Origin: Rhodocollybia butyracea
Taxonomy: Eukaryota; Basidiomycota; Agaricomycetes; Agaricales; Omphalotaceae
Reading direction: 5' to 3'
Assembly: GCA_015501585.1 (NCBI GenBank)
Contig: JADNRY010000001.1
Location: forward strand, 1,426,001-1,490,000
DNA: 64,000 bases
In this document: positions 10,871 to 22,537 of the stretch, piece after piece
Numbering within the stretch: the first letter of the stretch is position 1
How the letters are laid out: each line of letters starts with the position of its first letter
Notes under the pieces: model-generated
What the model was told of the DNA's origin: nothing
What the model saw: only the letters and a program-made list of their open reading frames with translations
The model's database searches: none
Translations under genes and position numbers: made by a program

Positions 10871-11929
10871 ATGTACTGGGCTTCCTATTTCTGCCAACTG
10901 CTTCTACTAGTTTGCTCAGATTTGACTTTGAATAATTCGTCTGGTGGAGCGGACTCCTTTCGAGCGTTTTCCGTAGCTTTCCGCTCTCAGAAATTTATTT
11001 CGCAGGTACGATCAGGAGTCCTCGACGGCCGCAGTCCTGAAAAGATTTGCGCTTCCCGACTTAAGTCAACCACTCCCTCCTTGGTCCATAACTATGCTTT
11101 GCCTGTCCTTCACTTCTGATCCCTGGCAAATCGATACTCCAATTCGAGCCTGCTTTTGGCTGCAACTACGCGATTTTCAAGTATACCCCTGGAACACTTC
11201 ACCTCATTGCGCTGAATCAGATTCAGTACGACTCCTCCTATCCTCTCGTGATATATCTCGCGCAGCTGAAGCGCTCACTACACGATATCCTGGGTCTCGA
11301 AAGGATGTTTGGCATCACGTACCAGGCGCTCTCTGCGTCCACTTGCGTTTCTGCGAAGCAGAAATCGTTCTTATCCCGCTGGAATCCGTAGGACTATGTC
11401 CAGATGAACAGTTCAAATCCACTCACCACCAATCATTGACAACCTTGAGCTCCGAGGTTATGCTCAAAGGGCTTTTGAAAACAGCATACGAGCTCGAAAA
11501 AAGGGGTTACGACCTGACTATGCTGTTCTACCAGCCATTTATCCGCCAGTGTTTGCGAAACTTGCTTGCAACAATGTATCCCAAGTCCCTGCTTTATAGC
11601 TATCATACGGATCTGGAGGAGCTCCCTAAATTCGTCCAAGAAGTGGCTGAGATGTTACCTGTTACAGGTGGCTCTAGGGCAGCATTCTACCAGTATTTCC
11701 CGTGCTTTGGGGTAAGTTGACACTCTATTGTACTAGCATATTTTAACGAATCTTCCAGGATACCCTTGAAAAGGAAGAGGAGGAGGATGTATCTTCTTCA
11801 AATAAGGAAGCGGACGAGCTTGTCGCTTTTGCTGATTTAGAGGGCCGTCAAACAATGAGATACAGGCTCCAAGAAAAAAGTTTCTTTCGCTCTTTAACTC
11901 ATTATACTCGTCGCTTCAGCATCGGGTAA
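10871..11929 (+). pseudogene. Unrecognised coding-like region, reading frame broken
   Basis: Protein-like sequence appears in all three forward frames in succession. About 11121-11395 reads ILQFEPAFGCNYAIFKYTPG and continues for 90 residues to a stop. About 11408-11600 reads PPIIDNLELRGYAQRAFENS and onward in another frame. About 11600-11929 (LEELPKFVQEVAEMLPVTGG, then a probable 50-bp intron, then an acidic tail EKEEEEDVSS and a final RRFSIG) uses the third. I could not link these with plausible introns, since the gap at the first switch is only ~24 nt. I recognise no family. It is either a gene with sequence errors or a decayed one. It lies head to tail behind the HECT_2 gene. Confidence 0.3.
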
Positions 11930-12260
11930 CACTACTACATGGAGGTTATGGTCTGCTTATGGCGGAGACAGCCCGCTGATTTTGATGTCTTGGCACCGAA
12001 AATAAAAAATCTCATTGAACAAATCGGTCCTGTACATCATTTATATCCTTCATCAATAGGCAGGCCAAAGTTCTGTCAAATACAGAATAAGGTTAATGAA
12101 GGTTAACGTGCGTGGTAAAAGATGGTCCCGCAATACCTGACAATTAGGAGGTCACCCTGTTCGCTTTCAATCCTTCTTCCAGCGCCCACCTTCGTGCAGC
12201 GCCCACTCGGCTGAGACTGTGAGGTTTCAATCTTTACTCCGCACACTCTTTTATATCGCT
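11930..12260. other. Intergenic, promoter of the GH16 gene
   Basis: No gene is seen. The last ~80 bases before the ATG are C/T-rich (CAGCGCCCACC, CTCCGCACACTC), typical of promoters in this window. Confidence 0.4.
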
Positions 12261-15067
12261 ATGAACTTTCCTCGAATTCCCGTCTCTCCAGAGAGTTCAA
12301 CTACCAGCCTTCTTTTGCCTTCTGCGTCTCCAAGTCGAAGGGTACCTCCGAGTGTTAGTGATTCACGCCCACTCAATCTTATCTAACAAGCAAATAGAAC
12401 CCTTCACACACCGCCGGTCGCCCGTCTCCTTCTCCAGAACCATCGATCTCGGACAAGGTAAAAGCAGGCTTTTCCACTTCCGATACCTATTCGACCTTTT
12501 TCGCAGTTTTCGTTATCTCCCGACCCTCACGACTGGGGTGCTGCCGTCGGATACAATGTTCGTGAGCCGGACGATTTTCTCCACAACCCGGACCCAAAGA
12601 GAGATAGAATACATGATAACGGAGGGTCCTTCCTTACTGCACGAGGACTCGCAAATTTGGGTTGTATCACGATATTATTAGTCGCCCTTGTTGGTGTATT
12701 GTAAGTCTCCTCCTTCTCGAATCTTTTCCATGCTCTATGTAAACTTTCCCTTCAAGCGCTGGATATCCCGTCGCGTCTCATCTCCTTAGCCACACGCTCT
12801 CGACCAATGGCGGTTTCAACCTAGGAGGGACGAACGAAACTGGTCAGGTATGCACGGAGGCTGGTTGTCCACTCATTTCTCATGTCAAGTACAGATTCCC
12901 AGTATGACAGGCAACTGGGGCATTATAGATCTGGATACACCTAAAGAAGCTTACACCTATCCCGCATTCCTAGACGGCTCTGAGATGGAGCTCGTTTTTA
13001 GCGACGAGTTTAACGACGACGGGCGGTCATTCTACCCTGGTGACGACCCTTACTGGGAGGTAAGTTAAGGTCGTGATAGCGATTGCAGTTTGCTGACGCC
13101 GTGGGCTAATCGTCAGGCAGGTTAGTGTTGAATGCATGTCATTTCAAGGTATCGGCTTATCCAATATGTTTCCTTTAGTCGACCTTCATTACTGGCAGGT
13201 CAGTCCCACTATTTCTAATACATGCACTGATACTAACTTGGTCGACAGACGGGCAATCTCGAATGGTACAGTCCGGAAGCAATAACAACCAAAAACGGCT
13301 CACTTCAAATTACATTGTCCAAGAAGGAAACCCACAATTTGAACTATCAGGGTGGAATGATGTCGACCTGGAACAAGTTTTGTTTTACCGGGGTCTCGTG
13401 TTGGCTAGTGTCAATCTCCCTGGTGCGAATAATGTTCTTGGACTGTGGCCAGGTACCCTTGACTCTTATCAAGTACTAATGTACGATATTGATTTACTCT
13501 CATTTATCTTCTCCCCCGCCCTTCCGTCAAACTAAAGCAATCTGGTAAGTGCTGACTTCAAAATTTTGACCATTGATACACTAACGAATATACTATTTCC
13601 AGGACTATGGGCAACCTCGGACGAGCAGGTTACGGAGCTAGTTTAGAAGGGATGTGGCCGTACGTGACTATTCTATGCTGATATGACTGTCCATTAATCT
13701 GCTCCTTGTGTTCAGATATTCCTATGACTCTTGCGATGTGGTAGATATCAAATGTATCCCTCCATCTCGCCCTTAATCTAACGATTTACAGGGTACCGCC
13801 CCCAACCAAACTTTGAACGGTCTTCCTATCGCTGCCACGGAAAATGGTGACCCAGGAAACAATAACGCGCTATCTTACTTGCCCGGACAACGCCTTTCCA
13901 GATGCACTTGTGCTGGTGAATCCCATCCTGGACCAGTCCACACGGATGGTACTTATGTTGGTCGCTCTGCGCCTGAACTCGACCTTTTCGAGGCTCAAAT
14001 CTCGAATGGTGTTGGATACGTCTCACAGTCTGGTCAATGGGCCGTAAGTAGCAGTGGTATTGTCTGACACTTGTCAGTTTTCTCATGATATTCCATAGCC
14101 CTTCGACGATGAGTACACTTGGCTGAATAACTCGGCTAATCTGGTCATTTACAATGAGTCTATCACCCTCCTGTATGTGGTCACAAAGTACTGCACTCTA
14201 TATTTCGGTACTGATGGTTTCCCCTTTTACAACCTTAGAAACTCATACAAAGGAGGCGCATACCAGCAGGCTACTTCGTGTGTTACTGAAACTGGTAACT
14301 AGATCACCATTTCCCTAGCTGAGTGCTAACCAATGACCTTGTATTTTTAGTGCAGAATTGCTACCAGCTCAACGGAACCTGTTTTGCTACTTATGGCGTC
14401 GAGTACAAACCTGGTTTCGATACTGCTGTGAGATATACTATGGCTCTTGTCCATCCCTTCACTGACAATATTGAAAGTATATCACTTGGATTAACAATGC
14501 CGAAGCAGCGTGGACCCTGAATGTCGCTGGAATGGGTGCAGATAAAACAGTAGAGATAGCTGCTCGGCCGGTTCCCCAGGAGCCCATGGTGAGTACCATT
14601 CGTTATCCTCGCTTCAGTATATTTACCCCATTACAGTATCTCCTCATGAATCTCGGGTAAGCCTTCTTCATCTTCCAAAAGATTATGAGGTAAATTGTTC
14701 TCAGCATGTCGACAAACTTTGGACCTGTCGACGTTGAGCACCTTAAGTTCCCTGCAGTCATGTCCGTCGATTGGGTTCGAGTATACCAACGTTCGGATAG
14801 CGTAAATGTTGGATGCAATCCGAAGGACTTCCCCACAGCGAGTTACATTAACGCGTACGTCGATCGCAATTTCTTTGATTTTCTTCATGTTTGCTGATGT
14901 TCTGTTCACAGGTACATGGAAGCGTAAGACTAATCAACCTTTGTAATAGGATCAGTCGTGTGCTAATTGTGTTGAAATACTTCAGATACACAAATCCCAA
15001 CCTCACGACCTGGAGGGATGATTATAAACAGCCGTTCCCCAAAAGTAGTTTCCTCGGCCAGTGTTGA
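12261..15067 (+). CDS. SKN1/KRE6-type GH16 beta-glucan synthesis protein (apparent G-run frameshift)
   Basis: Type II membrane glycoside-hydrolase-like protein of GH16, related to yeast Kre6/Skn1, needed for cell-wall beta-1,6-glucan. Order: Ser/Pro-rich cytosolic tail; one membrane segment (NLGCITILLVALVGVL) near residue 100; then the GH16 domain with the family signature MELVFSDEFNDDGRSFYPGD, the Trp-rich DLHYWQTGNLEWY, EGMWPYSYDSCDVGT, catalytic-type motif APELDLFEA (E..D..E kept), and VDWVRVYQR at the end. About 17 exons can be traced, including microexons of 4 nt (13117-13120) and 7 nt (13538-13544) and a short 12-nt exon (14912-14923). Exon 8 (13249-13452) is one base short. GGGG at 13390-13393 should be five G to read TGGLVLASVNLPG, and adding one base restores all later intron phases. 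I take this as a probable sequence error, not gene death. Confidence 0.88.
13117..13120 (+). other. 4-nt microexon (GCAG) of the GH16 gene
   Basis: The exon ending TACTGGGAG at 13059 and the exon starting TCGACCTTCATTACTGG at 13179 join in the right frame only if GCAG is retained. GAG-GCA-GTC-GAC gives E-A-V-D-L-H-Y-W, the family consensus. It is bordered by CGTCAG on the left and GTTAGT on the right, both good splice sites. Confidence 0.8.
13538..13544 (+). other. 7-nt microexon (CAATCTG) of the GH16 gene
   Basis: TGGCCAG / CAATCTG / GACTATGGG gives WPAIWTMG, the expected GH16 sequence. The microexon is preceded by CTAAAG and followed by GTAAGT. Without it the protein loses the conserved AIW residues and the frame. 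Confidence 0.82.
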
Positions 15068-15352
15068 TACATTCGATATTCTGTCCTCTCTCCTCGCGCG
15101 ACATATTATCAACTCTCTCGTTCTCTTTTTCCCCGCTGTATATATTATTATTTTATGTTTGAAATCATGAGTAGTTGTAGCGAAAAAAGTACAGATGTAG
15201 GTATCACAGACATATCGAAAGATGTACACAGTCAAGAACGAGCTAGTAAAACATAAAGATGCGGTAGAAATACAACGATTAGCGGTGTTACATGCACGTC
15301 ACGGTGCGAAAGGAGCGTGAAAAACCATCATCTAGAGAGAGTTGTCCATCGT

Positions 15353-16159
15353 TCATGGGAACTGCAAAATAAACTTCTTTATCTCCTTCTCCCACTTACA
15401 ACGCTGAAGATCATGCCCAGCGTCACATATATCAGGCCAAGATTCTACTAGGTTATGGTGGAGGGTATCGTAGAGATACTTGATCGTAGCGTCGCTATTC
15501 TCATCACAGTTTGGTCGAGAAGAGCGCATGTCCAGAGGAAAACGAGCGGAGAAGAGACGAGAGAGAGACCTAGTAGAGGGACTAGCTGTACGAGGAGTTC
15601 TGTCACAATTCTTGGTCATAGCGTCCCGCACACAGGTAGCTACGTCCTTGAATGCATCCGAATTTTGCAGAGTGAGGTTGGAGAAAATTTCTTGTTGAGT
15701 GCGAAAGGCGATGCTGGTAAAGTTGGAATAGAAGTGGACCATGGAGCCTGGCGTACCACAAACCACAGGGCAGTCGGGATTGGGGCAGCCCGGCGGATCG
15801 GCCAGCGTGCCATTAGGGCTAGGACGTTGACATTTTCCGTGAAAGAAACAAGGGAAAAGAGCGTATTCTAAAGCTTCGTAAGCACGTTTGCTATAGCCGA
15901 CTTGGAGGAAAGAAGTGCAGTTTGCGGATGCGTCGAGTTGGAAACGAGTAGCAAGGCTGCGTTCCTTTTAAAATTCGACATTGAGCGAGATTGTGAATGT
16001 GATGAAATTAGACAAACTTACAGTACGATCCAGAAGCATCGCCGTTGGCTCCCGGTACTTATCGATGACTTTGTTGGTCACCTTTACGATGCATTCTCCT
16101 TCGCAAGCGAACAACACAGGAAATAGTGCGAAGAGTGCAAGAGACGCGAAGAACAGCAT
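15353..16159 (-). CDS. Secreted Cys-rich protein, unknown function
   Basis: Exon 1 (16159-16022) starts MLFFASLALFALFPVLFACE, a clear signal peptide with probable cleavage near residue 18. A longer in-frame start at 16270 would bury the signal, so 16159 is preferred. A 57-bp intron (15965-16021) leads to exon 2 (15964-15353), giving 249 residues. The mature part begins ECIVKVTNKVIDKY and has many Cys in short spacings (PGCPNPDCPVVCG, CVRDAMTKNC, CDAGHDLQRC) and N-glycosylation sites (NCTS, NFTS, NLTL). I do not recognise a named domain; similar Cys-rich secreted proteins occur in other mushrooms. The likely location is extracellular or the cell surface. Confidence 0.75.
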
Positions 16160-17325
16160 GGCAAGAAAAGGATTCAAAGAAGGAAAGTGATGGTTTGAGA
16201 AGAAGCGTTTGCGCGTGGTCAAAGCGAGAAATCTTGAGTGTAAATATGGTAGGTTATTCTCACGAATCAAAGCGAATGATTAACTGACCACAACCAGATC
16301 CGCTCCATGCTCGTAGCCTGATTGAGGCCAAACATTCCAGTTCAATTTGAGCTTCCCCAAGACTTACTAGGATCAAAACCTAAACAGACGAAAGAATTAA
16401 GATAAAGCAAGCTCAACTTACTTGCAAGTCATTTACAGTTCCATATCGAACATGTGTCAAGTGGCTTTTTATAATAGGCGAATTGGTCCCAGTGTTTGCG
16501 ATACCTCGCATGACATCGTACGTTCTAGAAGGATCTTGAACAAAACGCTTGCGAGATAAATCCTCATACCGCCACTCCGAATCTCGTGGGTGCCACGGAC
16601 CGTCAGCTACTAAATATCAGCGTGGTCACGCAATATCAAGACGGAATTGCGCTAGAAGTTCTGTCATTTCATCGAAAAAAACTTGAAGGTATTCACGTAT
16701 TTGCCAAGGAACACTCTTGTGAAATCTAATACTTAGTGGAGTGTATGGGAAAATTCGACTTGAAGTCAGTGAGAAGTTGGTCACAGCTTGTAGTATAAGT
16801 CAGCGCCCACGGTCAATCCATCACTACGCGCCTTAAAATTGTGAATAGAGGCTGCTGCGGTGGATACAGCAAGAGAGAACCAGGAACTGAACAGGGCCCA
16901 GAGCCGTCAAATTGAAAGTGAAAGTTCCTCAAATAATTTGCCTGGTATCATCTAAAAGATATTTCTTTCGGCTGATGCATGTTAAAAATATAGCTTACCA
17001 GGTTTTGTAGCTGACCTGCAAGCAGCTCTGCTAAACGAGTGATGGATGAAAGAAGCGATATGACTTAGACGCGCGTCAAAACATTACTTGTTCGCGCTCA
17101 ATTCGCGTTAGTTCATCTTTCCAAGGTTAGGAAGGTTGCTCGTATTCCGAATGACCCTTTCACTTATCTGATTTTGTTTTTCTCATCCCGCTACTGACAT
17201 GCATCTAACACGCTTTCGAATTATATATACCTGCACGTACACTGCATGCCTCCTGGTTACCTCCCTGAACACCAGGTTGTCTAAATCATACGTTCTGTCC
17301 TTTTCATCTAGCTTAACGCTAAGCA
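16160..17325. other. Intergenic, divergent promoters
   Basis: Lies between the diverging secreted protein and zinc-finger gene. I see no supported gene: no open frame over 60 codons continues a recognisable protein. Confidence 0.45.
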
Positions 17326-18318
17326 ATGCCTAGGACGAGGAGTAAGCCTCCGGTGTGTATCTTGCTATAATGTTGAAGCTCCGAATGCTCTTCGGGGTGC
17401 TGTACACAGCGTGATACTAATGAACGCGGTAGGTTTACAAGCCTGATGGAACAATAAAGGACCCGACTATCTGTGAGATATGTGGAACCAAAGTGGCTCG
17501 CGCCAGCGACATACATAGGCATATGAAGAGCCATCTCAGTAGCGAAGAGAAGGCTTCAAAGTACGTACAACTCTTTCTTAATCATTAACTCTAGTCTAAC
17601 TTATTATGTATCAAGGTCTTATTCTTGTCCGTACGACGACTGCGGGTTCAAGACCTTGCAAAAGACCAACATGGACACACACATTCGGAGGCAGTGAGTT
17701 ATGCGTCTCTCTTTTGGATGTTACAGCTCACTAACATTCTCGCTCAGCGCAAAGATCAAGGATCAAAAATGCCCCGATTGCGACTTTGCCTCTTCCGACC
17801 CAGGCTCTCTTACCAGACATCGGAAAAATCGCCACGAATACGTTCCGGAGCACAGAAAGCCTCGCACCAACCTGACTCATGCTGCTGGTGTTCAGAGATC
17901 AGAGTCCAGACCAAGCTTCATCATGATAGATCCGGCTCAGCCGCCCTCGCCTCGCTATTCCACTTCGACGAATACTTCTAGCTTGAGACTGAATGACTGG
18001 GAAGTTGCAGATCCGGTGGACGCGTTGAGCTCTCCCCATCGTCACGGGCTACCGCAGCCGCTGCAGCCATTGACACAGACTTGTCCAATAAAACCACCCA
18101 ATGTTGCAGGGCTTCTTAACGCGATTCCAGACTCCATACAGTGTCATGGTCATCCGTTTAATCCTCCACCAAGACCACCCATGATCGCTGGGCTTTTGAA
18201 TGCTCTACCGGGTTCAGCATTCGGTTCTGGACATAACGAAGCGCCTGGATCGCGCTGGGCTGAACCAACGGACAAACATCGCATTCCGACCCCGCCCTGG
18301 ATTTTTGATGATAAATAA
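17326..18318 (+). CDS. C2H2 zinc-finger protein with three fingers
   Basis: Exons 17326-17352 (27 nt), 17433-17560, 17616-17693 and 17748-18318 sum to 804 nt (267 residues). The start MPRTRSKPP lies on a tiny first exon. Three fingers follow in the N-terminal 110 residues: CEICGTKVARASDIHRHMKSH (C-x2-C, H-x3-H), CPYDDCGF...HIRRH (C-x4-C), and CPDCDF...HRKNRH (H-x4-H). The remainder is Pro/Ser-rich with a twice-repeated motif, PPNVAGLLNAIP and PPMIAGLLNALP, about 27 residues apart. It is likely a nuclear DNA-binding regulator. The targets cannot be told from the sequence. Confidence 0.85.
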
Positions 18319-19467
18319 AGGTGAGGACACACAATGCGTGTCTTTTCGCGATTCGTTCATCGAGCATCTTCTGACGACGAATTAGAACTCCGATGCCATA
18401 CGGATAAACATCTTACATGCTAGTTGTTAACTGCTGTTAACCCTTGATAGTTCTGAAGTTGATGTTCAATTATTAATGAAGGAGATGTTGAAGATTGATG
18501 GTCTTGCTACATGGTCCAAACGTGTCTTTCCAATCCTGCTCATCAGACAAGATTAAACAGATGAGAGGCCAGGAAAAGAGTCTTCGTTTTGATGTAATCA
18601 AGTAGCTACAGAGCACGAAGTGGGAGGCTTTTTTGGAACGACTCGACATACCGCTGTTTGCCCTTTCGGTCCACTTACTATCTTGCCCTCTTTAGCATAG
18701 CATCTCGCGGAACGTATGCTTTGCTATTAGGCTAACCGTCATTGGTTCAAGCGCTTTTCGGACATGAAAAGTTTCCTTCCTTTCTTCCCTGATATTCAGG
18801 CTCTTTGAAATTCTTGCGTAACAGCATACTTGGAGCATGCTTTTCATATCAACGATAAATTGCTCAACCGAGTAGCTGGGTAAAGCTCACCGAGCGACCA
18901 AATAGCCTTGCCATAAGTAAAGCAAGAATGGAGGGGATATATAAGTAACGTCCTCAACAGTACACTTGAACTAATGAGAGTGATCAGTCTGGGCATCGTA
19001 TCCACTTGGCCTCCTACTTGTTGTGCGCGATCTTGGTTGCTGGATCCAGTATCAGTATCACCACTAAGTAACCATGTGTGCATTCCGCCAATCTATCCCA
19101 ATTGATAATCACCCTTAAGACCCCTTCAGCACCCACTGGCGCCCACTGTGGAAGCCGCAATCGGTTTGGATATGAGTTCTTGTAAAGAGCTTAATGAATC
19201 TGGATCCGTTGGCGTTCAACCAGGCGACGACTTTAATGCCTTTGAAGACCTCAGCGTAACGGGTTCCAGCGATACACGGCCGTGTTATCCTTGGCTTCTT
19301 GCATTCGAGTTTCATTAGAGGAGTGAGATTCGTCCTCGGTTCCTCTGATCTAATTTCCTCTTCAAACAGGCTACTGGTTCTTCGAGATGGTGAACACAAC
19401 TGTGAATGTGGTTAGGATGAACGAGTTATAAACGATATATTGTTCATAGTGTTTTACGTGTGACGCA
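18319..19467. other. Intergenic, no supported gene
   Basis: Long stretch between the converging zinc-finger and prenyltransferase genes. A 48-codon plus-strand frame starting at about 19172 (MSSCKELNESGSVGVQPG) has no CAAX box, signal peptide or known relative, and I do not call it. Confidence 0.4.
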
Positions 19468-20734
19468 TTATGTCTGTATGGCACGCAGACCTTCCCTGAT
19501 ACGGTATTCCCAGTATCTGTGCGAAAAAAAAAATAAGGAAAGGTAGGATGAAAACGCATTAAATCGCACTTTTTCCGAGAGATATCATGCTCATTTCCGA
19601 GAGACTTCCATAGCTATATGGAGTTCAATATTATAATAGAATAGAGAATCAATCTCGACACTGACCTCCGTCGCCTTCAACATGCTATTTCCACCTTCCG
19701 CTTCGTAAATGTCAGCGAGGAATTCAATCGCAGATGCACAGGGGAGATGGGCGCTCTTGGATGGCGGAGGATTCTCTAGATCGACGAGGTCCGCCACTTG
19801 CTCGTCCAGCAATAATGTATATGGTTGGACAAAGGTGATCATTTTCTGGTAGGGTATCGAATTATGGTCCAGGATACCCCGGAGGTAGTTCCACGCTGAA
19901 GCATTGTTCGGAGCGAGAGATATGCTCTGCTTCACATAGCTAAAAAAAACCATATCAATATGTATCCATTATCTGACAGCAGAATGCGAACATTAACTCC
20001 CGTCTAAGCACCCTCTCCCTATCTTCCTCCCCTTCACGAACTCCCGATTGCCATACTGTAAAGAACCGATGATGCCATGCAGAGTTGTTACGAATATCGT
20101 CATTTAGCAGCTCTTCGACAAAGTCCAATTCTCCGATCCACAAGTTGGCATCGTTAAAATATGCCAACAACCATTGTCGATATGACCAAGTGTGATAGTT
20201 TTTCGGGTCCACTTGAAACGTTCTAGCGATGAAAACCAATTCTGGAGCTGGTTTGCGGATCTGGAGCATTAGTAGTCGTCTGTGGTGCCATACTTGATAG
20301 GTCTTGAGATAAGTGATAGCCAACTCGTCCATTAGGCGTAGTTCATCCTCGAGATTCGCTTCGATGGCCAGCAGAGTTTCGTATCGATACTGCCTGATGC
20401 AAGATCAATAGATCGAAAGCATAGAACGCTGTACAACAAACCAGGCAGTGTAATGAGCAGGATTAAGCCTTATTATGTGCTCAGTGAGCTGTAAGACTCT
20501 TTGACTCTTCTCGCCAGTCTTGATAATTCCACGAAAGTAATCTGTGGCATCTTTATCTACAGTTCTTTCAATACGTCAGTTGTTCAAAGTTATTGATAAC
20601 GGGAGATACGCACATTCATTTGTATAGAATATTGGAGCTAGCGGGTTCACGTTTTCGTACTGCTCAACAGGTGCAACATCGTTCCATTCCGGACGATCAG
20701 CATAGCGCAATGGTTCAGGTACAGACACAGACAT
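19468..20734 (-). CDS. RAM2: Protein farnesyltransferase / geranylgeranyltransferase I alpha subunit
   Basis: Shared alpha subunit of the two CAAX prenyltransferases, forming heterodimers with the FTase or GGTase-I beta subunit in the cytosol. Prenyltransferase alpha repeats are plain: NPAHYTAW.YR, KTYQVWHHRRLLM, DPKNYHTWSYRQWLL, DIRNNSAWHHRFFTVW, LAPNNASAWNYLRGIL. The start MSVSVPEPLRYADRPEWNDV is typical. The C-terminus needs two further introns: 19614-19665 (GTCAGT...ATAG), then 19517-19569 (GTGCGA...ACAG). With these the end reads LWKSLGNEHDISRKKYWEYR and on to a stop at 19468, exactly the family ending. Ignoring the splices gives a false stop at 19591. The total is about 332 residues, the normal length. 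The gene is convergent with the zinc-finger gene. Confidence 0.9.
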
Positions 20735-20961
20735 GATGATGGTTCAAGGTTAACAATGGGACGGGACTTTTTTCTTATTGTTCACACCAAGTAAGATGGA
20801 TACAGACAAACAGCCAAAGTGTATAGTTTATACAAACATTTTATTACGATATGAGTGACAAGACGCGAGGTAGTAGAAATAATGAGTATTGTACGTCGTG
20901 AAAAAGCCAATGATTACGCTGTAAAAAAATCAGCCACCAAAATGTCGAATTCGGTATATAC

Positions 20962-22351
20962 CTAAGCTGCGGGGGCAGCTGTAGTAGTGGTGGCACTATA
21001 GTCCTGTAGATAGCAAATGAGTATACAGATGGTAATAAGTATTCACAATCATACCTCCATTTCGGCGTCAAGATCAGCAGCAGACTTGGCGGGCCGGTCA
21101 TTTTTGCGGGGTCTGCCACCGCGCCCTCCTCGTCCCCTACGAGCTCCAGGTCTTGTAAATTCCGTGAGCAAAAGAATTCGTTCATTATCCTGTGTGTTTT
21201 GTTCAACTGACCTTGTGCCGTTACGAACACCATTGGCCTGAACAACAGGAGCTGCAGGAGCAACTCGAGAGGCCAGAGAAGGACCAGGGGCAACTCGTGT
21301 AGGGTCGTAAACGATCTCGATTTTCATCGGTCGTCCTGTAAGGCGGGAGAGAAAGGATGGCAAGTGGCAGAGTCGTTGAATATGCGTGTAAGAGAAGAGA
21401 AGCGAACTTGTTAGTTGGCGGAACAGAGGCATTAGGATGAAGCAAGTAAATCTGAACGAATACAGCCAATGTCACTGTACACATATCTTGCCCTGTCACG
21501 TCCTTGAGCAATCAACAACTATGTCTCTGCCTTGGTGCCAGGAGCGGGTACTTAATCTCCTCCCCACTGACTCCTCGCTGATGCCACGTTCGGCGACTGC
21601 TGATTTACATGTGGCAACGGCAAGCCCCGCTGTCAGGCCTGTGGGGCTAAACAGTATCGGACTACTGTCCTCGTTACTGAACAGGGCCCTTCACCATTCC
21701 TGCACCGGCCAGGCAGAGACAAGAAGCCGTGAAACGTCTGGAGCGCAAAGCAAGACAAGATAAGGTAGAAACCCGCAGCATACGATCGTTCGAATGCAGC
21801 ACCACCAGAAGAACGAATAGGAGAGGCGATACTAACTGCCATCGATGAGTCGGTTATTGTATTGTTGGAACGCCTTTGTGCCGTCTCCCTTGCGTTGGAA
21901 GTGCACAGAGGCTGTGCCCTTTGAGCGGCCATTACTGTCGTAGTGTAGAGTGACCTCCTTGAGAGGACCCACAGTGGTCGTAAATAGCTCCTGAAAGAAA
22001 AAAAAAATAAGAAATTTGAAAAAAAAGAACATTGGAGATAAACTTACTTTGACTTGAGCTTCATTCACATCTTGAGGCAAGCCAGACACGATAATTTTTT
22101 CCGCTGACTGTTGTTGGGCGGCTGCGGGCTGTGCGGCTGTGCCTTTTGCAGCTGCTTTGATACGCTGACGAGCTGCGGGAGTAGGTGCAGTGCCGAGTAC
22201 TTGGGCACGAGCAGACCGACCGCTGGAACGACGGTGGGACGACTTGGGGCGAGTCTTTATGATCTAGAAAGTTTTTTGTTGAATGCCTGTGGCGTCGTGA
22301 CCAAGTTCAAATTCAGCCTACTTCATCGAGAGACTTGTTCATGTTGTCCAT
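20962..22351 (-). CDS. mRNA export adaptor Aly/REF (Yra1), RRM protein
   Basis: Nuclear RNA-binding adaptor that links the THO/TREX complex and the export receptor. Start MDNMNKSLDEII is the REF-family N-box. A basic, Ala-rich linker follows, then one RRM: EKIIVSGLPQDVNEAQVKEL (RNP2-like), GRSKGTASVHF (RNP1-like) and RPMKIEIVYDP. The C-terminus holds an RGG-like run (RPGARRGRGGRGGRPRK) and an acidic end. Introns interrupt the N-box, the RRM twice and the tail. The one inside the RRM after RLIDG is 501 bp (21336-21836), about ten times the local norm. The C-terminal exon begins after a short intron and reads DYSATTTTAAPAA. Confidence in the family is high; exact small-exon borders are inferred. 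Confidence 0.9.
21336..21836 (-). other. 501-bp intron in the Aly/REF gene
   Basis: Donor GTTAGT after codon GGC-A and acceptor TTACAG before GA-CGA-CCG-ATG restore GRRPMKIE across the RRM. Almost all other introns in the window are 38-70 bp. In budding yeast YRA1 has an unusually long intron that serves autoregulation of the gene (established for that species); whether this intron acts likewise is inference. Confidence 0.75.
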
Positions 22352-22537
22352 TATGAAAAAACGGCAGCTGAACGTCAAAATGTACAAGATTTGTTGGTGG
22401 TGGTGGGGTGGTGGTGGTGTGTGGCAGAAAACAACAAAGGCTGTTTCAGACTGTTAGTCATGATGGGCGCTAAATATGATTGAGTAATCAATCATCTCCA
22501 CCACTCGCTTCTGATCATCAACTTACACCATAAAATC
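22352..22537. promoter_or_regulatory. Shared divergent promoter, Aly/REF and Rpc31
   Basis: Only 186 bp separate the two start codons. A purine/pyrimidine tract (GGTGGTGGTGGGGTGGTGGTGG, about 22393-22416) lies on the Aly/REF side. Confidence 0.6.

Noticed and set aside
12895..15067. The GH16 gene as a pseudogene
   Set aside because: Only one base in a G run is missing, all later intron phases then fit and the catalytic-type motif is kept.
19172..19318. Small plus-strand frame considered as a lipopeptide pheromone precursor
   Set aside because: There is no CAAX box at the end and no precursor-like repeat. Nothing else of a mating locus is present.
19591..19613. Stop codon at 19591 as the end of the prenyltransferase alpha subunit
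   Set aside because: Splicing 19614-19665 and 19517-19569 gives the exact family ending (KYWEYR), so the stop lies in a skipped frame.
21049..21432. Minus-strand frame starting MPLFRQL considered as an extra exon of Aly/REF
   Set aside because: Only its part from 21335 down is needed; the upstream residues lie in the long intron and do not fit the RRM.
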